A stretch of 53,486 nt of DNA from an uncultured Collinsella sp. (GTDB taxonomy: Bacteria; Actinomycetota; Coriobacteriia; Coriobacteriales; Coriobacteriaceae). The DNA lies in assembly GCA_902492755.1 (NCBI GenBank), contig CABUNB010000011.1, positions 1-53,486 of the forward strand, read 5' to 3'. Positions within the stretch are counted from its first letter, which is position 1; each line of letters opens with the position of its first letter. The position numbers and the translations under genes are program-made. Shown in pieces: positions 22,733-30,647 of the stretch. Below the pieces are notes generated by a model, which saw nothing but the letters and a program-made list of their open reading frames with translations, ran no database searches and was not told where the DNA came from.

Positions 22733-25186
22733 ATGCGCGTTTCTTACGACTGGCTCAAGACCATGATCGATATTCCGGAGGATCCCAAGACTCTTTCGGA
22801 CGAATATATCCGTACCGGCACCGAGGTCGAGGCGATCGACACCGTGGGCGAGTCCTTCGACCATGTGGTGACTGCCAAGGTGCTCACCAAGACCCCGCAC
22901 CCCGATAGCGACCATATGTATGTGTGCTCGGTCGACGTGGGTGACAAGAACCTTGACGCTGACGGCAATCCCGCTCCGCTGCAGATCGTCTGCGGCGCGC
23001 AGAACTTCAAGGCCGGCGACCACATCGTCACGGCCATGATCGGCGCTGTCCTGCCCGGCGACGTCAAGATCAAGAAGAGCAAGCTTCGCGGCGTCGTGTC
23101 CATGGGCATGAACTGCTCCGCGCGCGAGCTCGGGCTGGGTGGCGACCACTCCGGCATCATGATTCTGCCCGAGGACACGCCCTGCGGTATGCCGTTTGCC
23201 GAGTATGTGGGCTCGAGCGACACCGTGCTCGACTGTGAGATCACGCCCAACCGCCCCGACTGCCTGTCCATGATCGGCATGGCCCGCGAGACCGGTGCCA
23301 TTTTCGACCGCGATTTCCACGTGGAGCTGCCCGCCATCAAGGCGGAGACCGGCCGTGCGACCGACGACGAGCTTTCGGTCGAGATCGCCGACGAGGGCCT
23401 GTGCGACCGCTACGTTGCCCGCATCGTGCGCAACGTCAAGGTCGGCCCGTCGCCCGACTGGATGGTCAAGCGCCTCAACGCCCTGGGCGTGCGCCCGCAC
23501 AACAACATCGTCGACATCACCAACTACGTGATGATGCTCACCGGCCAGCCGCTGCACGCCTTTGACCTCGACACCTTTGCCGAGCGCGATGGCCACCGTC
23601 GCGTGGTGGTTCGCGCCGCCCAGCAGGACGAGAAGTTCACGACGCTCGATGGCGAGGAACGTGTGCTCGACGCCGGCATGGGCCTCATCACCGACGGCGA
23701 GCGTCCCGTGGCGCTGGCCGGTGTCATGGGCGGCATGGATTCCGAGATCGAGGACGATACCGTTGACGTGATGGTCGAGAGCGCCTGCTTCAACGCCGGC
23801 CGCACCTCGCACACCAGCCGTGACCTGTCGCTGATCTCCGACGCCTCCATTCGCTTTGAGCGCCAGGTCGACGAGACCGGCTGCGTGGATGTCGCCAACG
23901 TTACCTGCGCGCTCATCGAGGAGATCGCCGGCGGCGAGGTTGCTCCCGGCTATGTCGACGTGTTCCCCGCGCCCAAGACCATCGACAGCATTAAGCTGCG
24001 CCTGGCCCGCGTGCATGCCATCTGCGGTGCCGACATCGAGCCCGACTTTATCGAGCGTTCGCTCACCCGCCTGGGCTGCACCGTCGAGCGCGACGGCGAG
24101 GACTTTATGGTCACGCCTCCGAGCTTCCGCCCCGACCTGCCGCGCGAGATTGACCTGATCGAGGAGGTCCTGCGCCTGTGGGGCATGGGCCGCGTGACGG
24201 CGACCATCCCGGCTGCCAAGAACCACATCGGCGGCCTGACCCGCGAGCAGAAGCTCACCCGTAAGGTCGGCGAGATCCTGCGCGCCTGCGGCCTCAACGA
24301 GACCACGACTTTTGGCTTTGCCGCCCCGGGCGACCTGGAGAAGATCGGTATGTCCACCGAGGGCCGCGGTTGCCCCGTGGTGCTCATGAACCCGCTGGTA
24401 GCCGAGCAGACCGAGATGCGTCGTTCGCTGCTGCCGGGCCTGCTGCAGTCCGTGGCCTACAACGAGGCCCACGGTACGCCCAACGTGCACCTGTACGAGG
24501 TCGGCAGCCTGTTCCACGGTCGCGAGAACGCCAGCCTGCCCAAGGAGACCAAGTCCGTGGCGGGCGTGCTCTCGGGCCAGTGGAGCGAACAATCCTGGAA
24601 CATGAAGTACCGCAAGCTGCGCTTCTTCTTTGGCAAGGGCATTGTCGAGGAGCTGCTCGCCCAGCTGCGCATTGAGAAGGTTCGCTTCCGTCCCGTCGAG
24701 GGCGAGGGCTATGCCTTCCTGCAGCCGGGCCGTGCCGCTGAGGTCCTCTCGGGCGGCACCGTGCTGGGCTGGGTCGGCGAGATTCACCCCGAGGCGCGCG
24801 AGGCGATGGGTATCGATGAAGTCGTCGTTGCCTTTGAGCTCGATCTGGACAAGCTGATCAAGGGCGCCCGCAATCAGGAGAACTACCGCGAGTTCTCGCA
24901 GTACCCTGCTGTTGAGCACGACCTTGCTATCGTGGTCGACAACGCTGTGACCTGCGAGGATCTTGAGCGCCGTATTACCAGCGCCGGCGGCAAACTGCTC
25001 GAGGGCGTGCGTCTGTTCGACGTCTACCGCGATCCCATCCGCATCGGAGCGGGCAAGAAGTCCATGGCCTTTGCGCTTACGTATCGCTCCGACGACCACA
25101 CGCTCACCAGCGAAGAGGTCGAGAAGGCGCACCAGAAGATCGTCACCAAGGTGTGCAAGGGCGTAAACGGCGAGGTTCGCTCGTAA
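22733..25186 (+). CDS. pheT: phenylalanyl-tRNA synthetase beta subunit
   Basis: Structural and editing subunit of phenylalanyl-tRNA synthetase, 817 residues. In order are an N-terminal substrate-like start (MRVSYDWLKTMIDIP), an OB-fold tRNA-binding domain (residues ~45-150, KVLTKTPHPDSDHMYVC and GVVSMGMNCSARELGLG), the B3/B4 editing domain (ITNYVMMLTGQPLHAFDLD, LAGVMGGMDSEI), a B5 domain, a catalytic-like core, and a C-terminal anticodon-binding FDX-ACB domain (FSQYPAVEHDLAIVVD to the end). AGGAGAGC precedes ATG 22733. It follows pheS by 163 bases with structured DNA between. Another long structured element starts 12 nt behind its stop. Confidence 0.97.
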   Translation: MRVSYDWLKTMIDIPEDPKTLSDEYIRTGTEVEAIDTVGESFDHVVTAKVLTKTPHPDSDHMYVCSVDVGDKNLDADGNPAPLQIVCGAQNFKAGDHIVTAMIGAVLPGDVKIKKSKLRGVVSMGMNCSARELGLGGDHSGIMILPEDTPCGMPFAEYVGSSDTVLDCEITPNRPDCLSMIGMARETGAIFDRDFHVELPAIKAETGRATDDELSVEIADEGLCDRYVARIVRNVKVGPSPDWMVKRLNALGVRPHNNIVDITNYVMMLTGQPLHAFDLDTFAERDGHRRVVVRAAQQDEKFTTLDGEERVLDAGMGLITDGERPVALAGVMGGMDSEIEDDTVDVMVESACFNAGRTSHTSRDLSLISDASIRFERQVDETGCVDVANVTCALIEEIAGGEVAPGYVDVFPAPKTIDSIKLRLARVHAICGADIEPDFIERSLTRLGCTVERDGEDFMVTPPSFRPDLPREIDLIEEVLRLWGMGRVTATIPAAKNHIGGLTREQKLTRKVGEILRACGLNETTTFGFAAPGDLEKIGMSTEGRGCPVVLMNPLVAEQTEMRRSLLPGLLQSVAYNEAHGTPNVHLYEVGSLFHGRENASLPKETKSVAGVLSGQWSEQSWNMKYRKLRFFFGKGIVEELLAQLRIEKVRFRPVEGEGYAFLQPGRAAEVLSGGTVLGWVGEIHPEAREAMGIDEVVVAFELDLDKLIKGARNQENYREFSQYPAVEHDLAIVVDNAVTCEDLERRITSAGGKLLEGVRLFDVYRDPIRIGAGKKSMAFALTYRSDDHTLTSEEVEKAHQKIVTKVCKGVNGEVRS

Positions 25187-25198
25187 TCTTTGCCGTTC

Positions 25199-25293
25199 GG
25201 AACCCGCCCCCTGCGGGGTTTTCACGGCAACGTCCTCGCCGCTTCGCGGCTGCGGGATGTTGCCTTAGAAAACCCCTCTCGGGGGCGGGTTCC
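25199..25293 (+). other. ~95-nt multi-stem 3' element, copy 1 (behind pheT)
   Basis: Nested stems close a long hairpin: GGAACCCGCCCC (25199-25210) with GGGGCGGGTTCC (25282-25293); GGGGTTTTC with GAAAACCCC; GGCAAC with GTTGCC; and an apical GCCGC-TTC-GCGGC. The element starts 12 nt after the stop. A homologous copy with compensatory base changes lies at 35244-35338, also 12 nt after a stop. There is no T-tract directly behind. The remainder of 25294-25421 shows no gene. Confidence 0.8.
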
Positions 25294-25421
25294 TGCGTTA
25301 ACCTTGTTGCGAGCGGACCGCACCTTCTTCCGGGTGACCGGAAAGTTGGGAGTGCATGGGCCTTTATTGGACGGTGCGTGGACCTGGGTTAATAACGTAC
25401 GTATTGCAAGGGCGTGCTGCG

Positions 25422-25450
25422 TTGTGGGCGGTGCGCCTTTTTGTTAGTAT
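25422..25450 (+). promoter_or_regulatory. promoter of the nickel/cobalt ECF operon
   Basis: TTGTGG (25422-25427), a 17-base spacer and TAGTAT (25445-25450) place the transcription start near 25457, just before the palindrome described in the next entry. Confidence 0.6.
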
Positions 25451-25459
25451 GCAGAGTCG

Positions 25460-25487
25460 GTGTTACGGATTGTTGGAAACGTAACAC
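25460..25487 (+). promoter_or_regulatory. NikR-like operator GTGTTAC-N14-GTAACAC
   Basis: Perfect 7-bp arms separated by 14 bases, located at the predicted transcription start of the transporter operon. The half-site and spacing fit the GTGTTAC-N13/14-GTAACAC pattern I recall for nickel-responsive NikR sites outside the enterobacteria. A repressor bound here would block transcription when nickel is sufficient. No nikR gene is in the window. Confidence 0.6.
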
Positions 25488-25511
25488 GCAACGTTCTGAT
25501 TGAGAGGGCTC

Positions 25512-26597
25512 ATGCACATTCCAGATAATTATCTGTCCCCGCAGACCGATGCCGTTATGGCGGTGGCGATGGTGCCCGTTTGGGTCCATTGCATCAAAAA
25601 GGTACGCGCCACGCTCGATCGCGAGCATATGGCGTTCCTGGGCATCTGCGCCGCATTCTCCTTCTTGCTCATGATGTTCAACGTGCCGCTGCCTGGCGGC
25701 ACCACTGGTCACGCTGTTGGTGGCGCGCTCATCACGCTGCTGCTAGGCCCCGAGGCTGCTGCCATTGCAGTCTCGGTTGCACTCGCGCTGCAGGCGCTGC
25801 TGTTTGGCGACGGCGGCGTTCTGTCCTTTGGCGCCAACTGCTTTAACATGGCCTTTGTGCTGCCGTTTACCGCTGCTATCGTGTTCCGTGCACTCAACAG
25901 CCGTCTGCACGACAAGAGCTGGGGCACCTCGGCTTCTGCCATCGTGAGCGGTTGGGTCGGGCTGTGCGTAGCGGCCCTGTGCGCGGCGATCGAGTTCGGT
26001 ATTCAGCCGATGCTCTTCACCAACGCTTCGGGCGCGCCGCTGTACTGCCCCTTCCCGCTGTCCGTGGCTATTCCGGCCATGTTGGTCCCGCATATGTTGG
26101 TTGCCGGCGTGATCGAGGGCGCGGCGACGGCCGCCATCTACGGTTTCATTAAGAAGACGGCGCCGAGCATTATCGTCGGCCCCGAAGCCGCCGATGACCA
26201 GCTTGCTGCCGAGGGCGCTGCTGCCAAGAAGACCTCGCTGGTCCCCACGCTCATCCTGGTCGCCGTACTTGTCGTGGCTACGCCGCTCGGCTTGCTTGCC
26301 ACCGGTGACGCCTGGGGTGAGTGGGACGCCGAGGGCGCCGCGACCGCCGTTCAGGAGGCTGGTGACGACAGCCTGCAGGCTTCGGTCGGTCTCGATACCC
26401 CGACCTTTGCCGATGCCCTGCCGACGGGCGATTATCTACAGGCCTATTCCGAGGAGCAGGGCCTTGGCTTTGCCGGCCAGGCCGCGATGTATATTCTTTC
26501 GGGCGTAATTGGCGTGGCGGTGCTCACCATCGCATTCCGTCTGGTCTCGCTGACGGTCAAGGAAAGCGGTGCTCATGGCAATAGCCGAGCTGCCTAG
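25512..26597 (+). CDS. ECF transporter substrate-binding subunit, CbiM/NikM type, with fused C-terminal domain
   Basis: Substrate-specific membrane component of a group I nickel/cobalt ECF importer; 361 residues. The mature N-terminus begins MHIPDNYLS, where His2 near the amino terminus is the known metal ligand. This fixes the start at ATG 25512 (GAGAGGG upstream), not the GTG/ATG further up. About seven helices follow, with GHAVGGALITLLLGPEAA and LLFGDGGVLSFGANCFNMAFV as family motifs. The C-terminal ~110 residues (VVATPLGLLATGDAWGEW, a soluble stretch, then a last helix) are a PDGLE/NikN-like accessory domain fused in one chain. The operator upstream suggests nickel; cobalt cannot be excluded. 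Confidence 0.9.
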   Translation: MHIPDNYLSPQTDAVMAVAMVPVWVHCIKKVRATLDREHMAFLGICAAFSFLLMMFNVPLPGGTTGHAVGGALITLLLGPEAAAIAVSVALALQALLFGDGGVLSFGANCFNMAFVLPFTAAIVFRALNSRLHDKSWGTSASAIVSGWVGLCVAALCAAIEFGIQPMLFTNASGAPLYCPFPLSVAIPAMLVPHMLVAGVIEGAATAAIYGFIKKTAPSIIVGPEAADDQLAAEGAAAKKTSLVPTLILVAVLVVATPLGLLATGDAWGEWDAEGAATAVQEAGDDSLQASVGLDTPTFADALPTGDYLQAYSEEQGLGFAGQAAMYILSGVIGVAVLTIAFRLVSLTVKESGAHGNSRAA

Positions 26598-27411
26598 CTG
26601 GCTTGCGACCGAGGAGCGATACGAGCCCGCGGGGGCTCGGCATCGTGTGATGCAAAAGAACGTCCTGCACCTGGCGAGCCTGCTTGAGCGGGTTCGCCTG
26701 GGTGGAGGCGCGAACGAGGGCGGGTCGATGGTCGACCGCGCCCTTTCTTGCGTTTCGGCTCCGGTGCGCCTGTTAGGGATGTTCGTTTGCGTCCTGTCCG
26801 TGTGTCTGGCGCAAAGCCCGCTGTACCTGATGTTGATGGCGGCGATCGCGTTGGTGCTGGTCGCGGTGCGCCCCGTACGTGGGCTGCGCGCTACCTTTGT
26901 GCCGGCGTTGGCTGCCGCGGGGTTTGCCGTGGTTCTGGCGCTGCCTGCCCTGCTGCTGGGTGCTTCTGCCTCGGGCGCCATGCTCAAGATTGCACTCAAG
27001 ACGTTCATTAACGTGTCGCTGGTGCTGGGTGTTTCGTGGACGCTCACCTGGAGCCGCATGTCGGCGGCGCTCAAAATGTTGCACCTGCCCGACGAGGTCA
27101 TCTTTACTTTCGATATGGCGCTCAAGCATATCGAGGTGCTGGGACGCACGGCGCACGATCTGTGCGAATCGGTCATGCTGCGCAGCGTCGGTTCCGCGCC
27201 TGCGGGTTTTTCGCGCACCGACTCGCTGGCGGGTATCATGGGCATGACGTTTATCAAGGCGATGGAATGCAGCCGCGCGATGGATGAGGCTATGCTTTGC
27301 CGCGGCTTTGCCGGCGTGTATCCGGCGCCTGCACGCGCCGGGTTTGGCTGGCGCGATGCGGTCTATGCGGCCGGCGTGGTTCTGCTCGCCGTGTTGTGCG
27401 CGGTGCTGTAG
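26575..27411 (+). CDS. ECF transporter transmembrane T component (CbiQ/EcfT family)
   Basis: Membrane scaffold linking the M component to the ATPase; 278 residues. Helices cluster at VRLLGMFVCVLSVCLAQSPLYLMLMAAIALVLV, FVPALAAAGFAVVLALPALLLG and the C-terminal VYAAGVVLLAVLCAVL. The coupling helix region reads MDEAMLCRGFAG, where the Cys-Arg-Gly triplet takes the place of the Ala-Arg-Gly signature. The gene overlaps the M gene by 23 bases, and its start may be ATG 26575 or GTG 26569. The N-terminal ~60 residues are a longer cytoplasmic extension than is usual. Confidence 0.88.
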   Translation: MAIAELPSWLATEERYEPAGARHRVMQKNVLHLASLLERVRLGGGANEGGSMVDRALSCVSAPVRLLGMFVCVLSVCLAQSPLYLMLMAAIALVLVAVRPVRGLRATFVPALAAAGFAVVLALPALLLGASASGAMLKIALKTFINVSLVLGVSWTLTWSRMSAALKMLHLPDEVIFTFDMALKHIEVLGRTAHDLCESVMLRSVGSAPAGFSRTDSLAGIMGMTFIKAMECSRAMDEAMLCRGFAGVYPAPARAGFGWRDAVYAAGVVLLAVLCAVL

Positions 27412-27457
27412 GCGCTGCTGGTTCCGGCTGGGGATGCAAATAGGGAAGGGCGACGTT

Positions 27458-28225
27458 TTGACGATCGATATGAATAGTGCGGCGGGCACGAACGGTGCGG
27501 GCGCCGAGGCCACGCCGCTCATCGAGCTGCGCGACGTGGTGTTCTCCTATGCGGGGCATACGGTGGTCGACGGCGTTTCGCTGCAGGTCGATCGTGGTGA
27601 ACTCGTTGCCCTGCTCGGTCCCAACGGCTGCGGTAAGACGACGATCATGCGCCTTATTAACGGCCTTGAACTTGCCGACGCAGGAGCATACTTGTTTGAC
27701 GGGCACGTAATCGATGCGGCATATCTCAAGGATTCCGCGGCCGCTCAGCGTTTTCATCAGCGCGTGGGCTTTGTGTTCCAGAATGCCGACGCCCAGCTGT
27801 TCTGCGCTACGGTGGGCGAGGAAGTTGCTTTTGGCCCCGCGCAGATGGGACTGCCGACAGACGAGCTCGAGCGCCGCGTCCGCGATGCCATGGAGCTGTT
27901 CCAGGTTGCCGATCTGGTCGATGCCTCGCCCTATCAGCTTTCGGGCGGGCAAAAGAAGCGCGTTGCGCTGGCTGCGGTGGTGTCGATGAACCCGGATATC
28001 TTGGTCCTCGACGAACCTACCAATGGGCTCGACGAGGATTCATGCGACATCGTGGTCAACTTCTTGCTGGCCTACGTCGCGGCAGGTAAGACGGTCTTGA
28101 TGAGCACGCATCACCAGGATTTGGTGCGACGCCTGGGTGCCCGTGCAATCTATATCGATCGATATCACCATGTGGTCGAGGCACCTTCGCCGTCGTATGG
28201 AACCGAAAGCGGTGCTACGGACTAG
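27458..28225 (+). CDS. ECF transporter ATP-binding protein (CbiO/EcfA family)
   Basis: ABC ATPase driving the nickel/cobalt importer; about 255 residues. Walker A is GPNGCGKTT, followed by the Q-loop VGFVFQNADAQLFCATV, which is the ECF-type sequence. The signature is LSGGQKKRVALAAV, Walker B ILVLDEPTNGLD and the switch histidine STHHQD. AGGGAAGGG stands 7 bases before TTG 27458, which fits better than ATG 27434 (weak site) or ATG 27470. Only one ATPase gene is present, so the complex probably uses a homodimer. It is the last gene of the three-gene operon. Confidence 0.92.
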   Translation: MTIDMNSAAGTNGAGAEATPLIELRDVVFSYAGHTVVDGVSLQVDRGELVALLGPNGCGKTTIMRLINGLELADAGAYLFDGHVIDAAYLKDSAAAQRFHQRVGFVFQNADAQLFCATVGEEVAFGPAQMGLPTDELERRVRDAMELFQVADLVDASPYQLSGGQKKRVALAAVVSMNPDILVLDEPTNGLDEDSCDIVVNFLLAYVAAGKTVLMSTHHQDLVRRLGARAIYIDRYHHVVEAPSPSYGTESGATD

Positions 28226-28305
28226 TTGCTGCGTAGAGCGTGCGTAGCCGCCCGCGCGGCTTTGCCGTGATGGTATAGTTATCCAGGTTTTTTATGGGGG
28301 TGGCT

Positions 28306-29154
28306 ATGCCAAGTTGGAACATTCATATCGCTCAGACGGAGCGTTTGCTGGAGCGCACCGGTGCGCTTGCCAATAGCGTGCGCGACCGCAATGCCTTTTT
28401 GTTTGGCTGCGTGGTTCCGGATATCTTCGTGGGCTATATGGTCCCTGGCATCGCCGATCCCATCCCGTACCGCATTACGCACTTTGCCAAGCCTGAGCCC
28501 ATCCCTAAGCCTCGTGAGCATGAGTTCTGGGATACCTATGTGGCACCGTTGCTTAAAAGTTCGCCCATCGGTGCGCCGGCCGCGGCGACCTCGATTATCG
28601 AGGAACGCGAGCGGCTGAACCGCGTGCACTATCCCCAGCGCTACAAGGATGCCGAGCCGGTTGCCGGTCCCGGCGCCTGTGAGTTCTCGCTTGCGTCCGA
28701 GGACGTGGCGCAGTCGTTGCTCGATTTGACACTGGGTGTCTGGTCGCATCTGGTGGCCGATACCGTATGGAATACGCGCGTGAATCAGTACCTGGAGGCG
28801 CACGGCGGCAAGCCGTGCGAGGAGTTCCGCATTAAAAAGCAAGGTGACTTTGACTGGTTTGGCAAGACGCTGGGCATTGTTTCCATCCCGCGTGCGACCG
28901 ATCGCCTGCATACCGCTGCGACGCGTTTTGGTCAGTATCCCATCCATAAGGAGTATGTGCTCAAGACCATTGGCGTTATGCACGAGATTGTACGCGAAAA
29001 CCCCGGCGAGCCCGATCATCCGCCGTATCGCTTGCTAACCGAGGAGTTTTTCGATGCAACGTTTACCGAGGTCATCGAGCTGACCGAGGCGGGATTTGCC
29101 GCCCGCGTCGCATCACCCGGTGTGCCCGCTCTGCCCCTGATTGCTAGCTGCTAG
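28306..29154 (+). CDS. zinc-dependent phospholipase C-like protein
   Basis: A 282-residue protein resembling the Zn-dependent PLC/S1-P1 nuclease-like family (PF00882 type). It starts PSWNIHIAQ, continues with NAFLFGCVVPDIFVGY and ITHFA, and has WSHLVADTVWNTRVN in the middle. These N-terminal Trp/His, Asp and paired His/Asp positions are where the family holds its zinc ions. No signal peptide is seen, so a secreted toxin-like role is unlikely; members of this type in gut bacteria are uncharacterised. GGGGGTGG precedes ATG 28306, and TATAGT at 28274-28279 is a possible -10. Its stop shares CTAG with the stop of the convergent gene. Confidence 0.75.
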   Translation: MPSWNIHIAQTERLLERTGALANSVRDRNAFLFGCVVPDIFVGYMVPGIADPIPYRITHFAKPEPIPKPREHEFWDTYVAPLLKSSPIGAPAAATSIIEERERLNRVHYPQRYKDAEPVAGPGACEFSLASEDVAQSLLDLTLGVWSHLVADTVWNTRVNQYLEAHGGKPCEEFRIKKQGDFDWFGKTLGIVSIPRATDRLHTAATRFGQYPIHKEYVLKTIGVMHEIVRENPGEPDHPPYRLLTEEFFDATFTEVIELTEAGFAARVASPGVPALPLIASC

Positions 29155-30224
29155 CTGGTCGGCCCGGCAGTGAATAGCTCAACCCAATCGACAAGTAGCT
29201 CTTGCCGTAAGGTATCTTCGGCAATGCGCTCCTGTTTGGTCTTTGGGGTGTAGGAAAGTCCAGCCTTTTTATGGATGAGCTCGGCTATGTGGTCGAAGCT
29301 CTTCTCATCCTTAATCTGGCCAAAGGTGATTTGGATGACGTCGTAGCCCATGCTTGTGAGCGCGGTGGCGCGCTCGGCATCGGAGAGGCTCGCGGCTTCG
29401 CTGCCGTGGGCGGAGCGGCCTTGGCATTCAAGGATGACACCCATGCTGTCGGTGGCGCTTTCGATGAGGATATCGGCGTAGCAGCAGGTTTTGTCATACA
29501 GCGAGCGCGCGGCGTCGCTGAGTGGGATGCGCACGTTGTTTGCGATGTTGATGCCCATGCCGCCCTCGTCGCGGGGGAGCGAGATAAGCATGGAGGTCTG
29601 TACTTCGAAGGGCGAGGCGGTCTGTCCTGTCATGCGTTCGGCGGCCCAGCGGAGCTGCTTAACACCGCGCAGGCCTGCGGCCTGCTTGGCGAACGCGGCG
29701 ATATCCGCTGCGGAAAGAAGCGGCGTGCGCTTCCACAGGTTGGTATCCTTGCCGTTGACGTCGATAACCCGCTCCCAGCCGCAGTTGGGTGGAATGAGCT
29801 TAAGCGAAATAGCTTCATCAAGTTGCTGTTGCGTACGTTTGCAGGGTGTATACACAGCAAACGAGCTGCACATCTCATAACACGCCATAAGCAGCTGGTT
29901 GCGTGAGGCCTGCGTAGCAAGGTTGAGCAGCGTGAACTCGGGCGATGTGACATCAAACCCATGCTCGGTTTGCCTAAACGACCCGGGAGGCGGCTCTTGG
30001 GTCAGGAGGTGCGATTTAAACAGGCTTCGCGACCCGGATTGTGCCCGAGTGAATACAAGCCTGTGAAGCGGTGCGTGAAGCAGGTCTTTTACAACTGCAT
30101 GACTTCCGAGGCCGCAACATCTGCGATCCATATTGCCAAGGCTAATGGCAGGGTAAAGGCCTAATACCTGCGGCGGGATACGGTAGTAGTTAAAGGCGGA
30201 TTGCCCACAAAGCGTCAGGTCCAT
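29151..30224 (-). CDS. orphan protein with DUF559/Vsr-like C-terminal domain
   Basis: A 357-residue protein of unknown function. The C-terminal ~120 residues (DKTCCYADILIES, then MGVILECQGRSAHG, SDAERATALTSMGYDVIQITFGQI) follow the pattern of the DUF559/Vsr PD-(D/E)XK fold. The third active-site position is Gln (ECQ) rather than Lys. The first ~200 residues look helical and include CYEMCSSFAVYTPCKRT; a related layout of N-terminal helix-turn-helix and C-terminal nuclease-like domain is seen in the protein encoded at 2863-3906, although overall similarity is low. AGGAGGG precedes ATG 30224. It overlaps the convergent phospholipase-like gene by 4 bases. Confidence 0.65.
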   Translation of the reverse strand: MDLTLCGQSAFNYYRIPPQVLGLYPAISLGNMDRRCCGLGSHAVVKDLLHAPLHRLVFTRAQSGSRSLFKSHLLTQEPPPGSFRQTEHGFDVTSPEFTLLNLATQASRNQLLMACYEMCSSFAVYTPCKRTQQQLDEAISLKLIPPNCGWERVIDVNGKDTNLWKRTPLLSAADIAAFAKQAAGLRGVKQLRWAAERMTGQTASPFEVQTSMLISLPRDEGGMGINIANNVRIPLSDAARSLYDKTCCYADILIESATDSMGVILECQGRSAHGSEAASLSDAERATALTSMGYDVIQITFGQIKDEKSFDHIAELIHKKAGLSYTPKTKQERIAEDTLRQELLVDWVELFTAGPTS

Positions 30225-30278
30225 AATGCCCTCCTGGCCGAAATCATCTCTTTGAAGCGAATGATGCCAGCGTCAATC

Positions 30279-30402
30279 CGGAAGTATGTGGCAAAATCTA
30301 AACCCTGTGAGCAGACCTGGCTTTTGAGGCTAGTTTATCAGGCATTTTGTTGCGAAAAAACGGGGTGTGCTCGGAGGTATCAGAATTTGCCGCATACTTC
30401 CG
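30279..30402. repeat. 124-bp element with 21-bp terminal inverted repeats
   Basis: CGGAAGTATGTGGCAAAATCT (30279-30299) and AGAATTTGCCGCATACTTCCG (30382-30402) match at 19 of 21 positions. The 82-bp interior has no open frame of note. It looks like a small non-autonomous element or a large operator. The rest of the gap 30225-30582 contains nothing I can identify. Confidence 0.6.
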
Positions 30403-30582
30403 AAAAGCAGGTCGATCCGGCTCTTGCTAAAACGATTTAGCAGCGTCGGTTAAGGTGTGGGTTTGCCACCGGGCGAACACTTTTAGCGCTTGGGACTTTA
30501 TTCATTGGGTCTCGAAGGGTGGATTTCGCGCTTTTGGTAAAGAAATGAGTGTGTGTTTTGCCGTGCGCCGGCATTGGTACAG

Positions 30583-30618
30583 AAAAAGGGCCCGGAAGGC
30601 AAAGCCTTCCGGGCCCTT
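30583..30618 (-). terminator. terminator of pyruvate kinase gene
   Basis: On the minus strand a perfect GGGCCCGGAAGGC-TTT-GCCTTCCGGGCCC stem is followed by TTTTTC. It starts about 30 bases behind the stop codon. Confidence 0.93.
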
Positions 30619-30647
30619 TGCGATGCAAGTGTGCTTGCAAGTACGAC

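Noticed and set aside
22640..25225. An 861-codon open frame antisense to pheT
   Set aside because: A shadow frame caused by GC-rich third positions in pheT; its composition is low-complexity (Gly, Val, His, Ala).
25296..25460. Possible cobalamin riboswitch before the ECF transporter
   Set aside because: No B12-box is seen; the palindrome at the start site explains regulation better.
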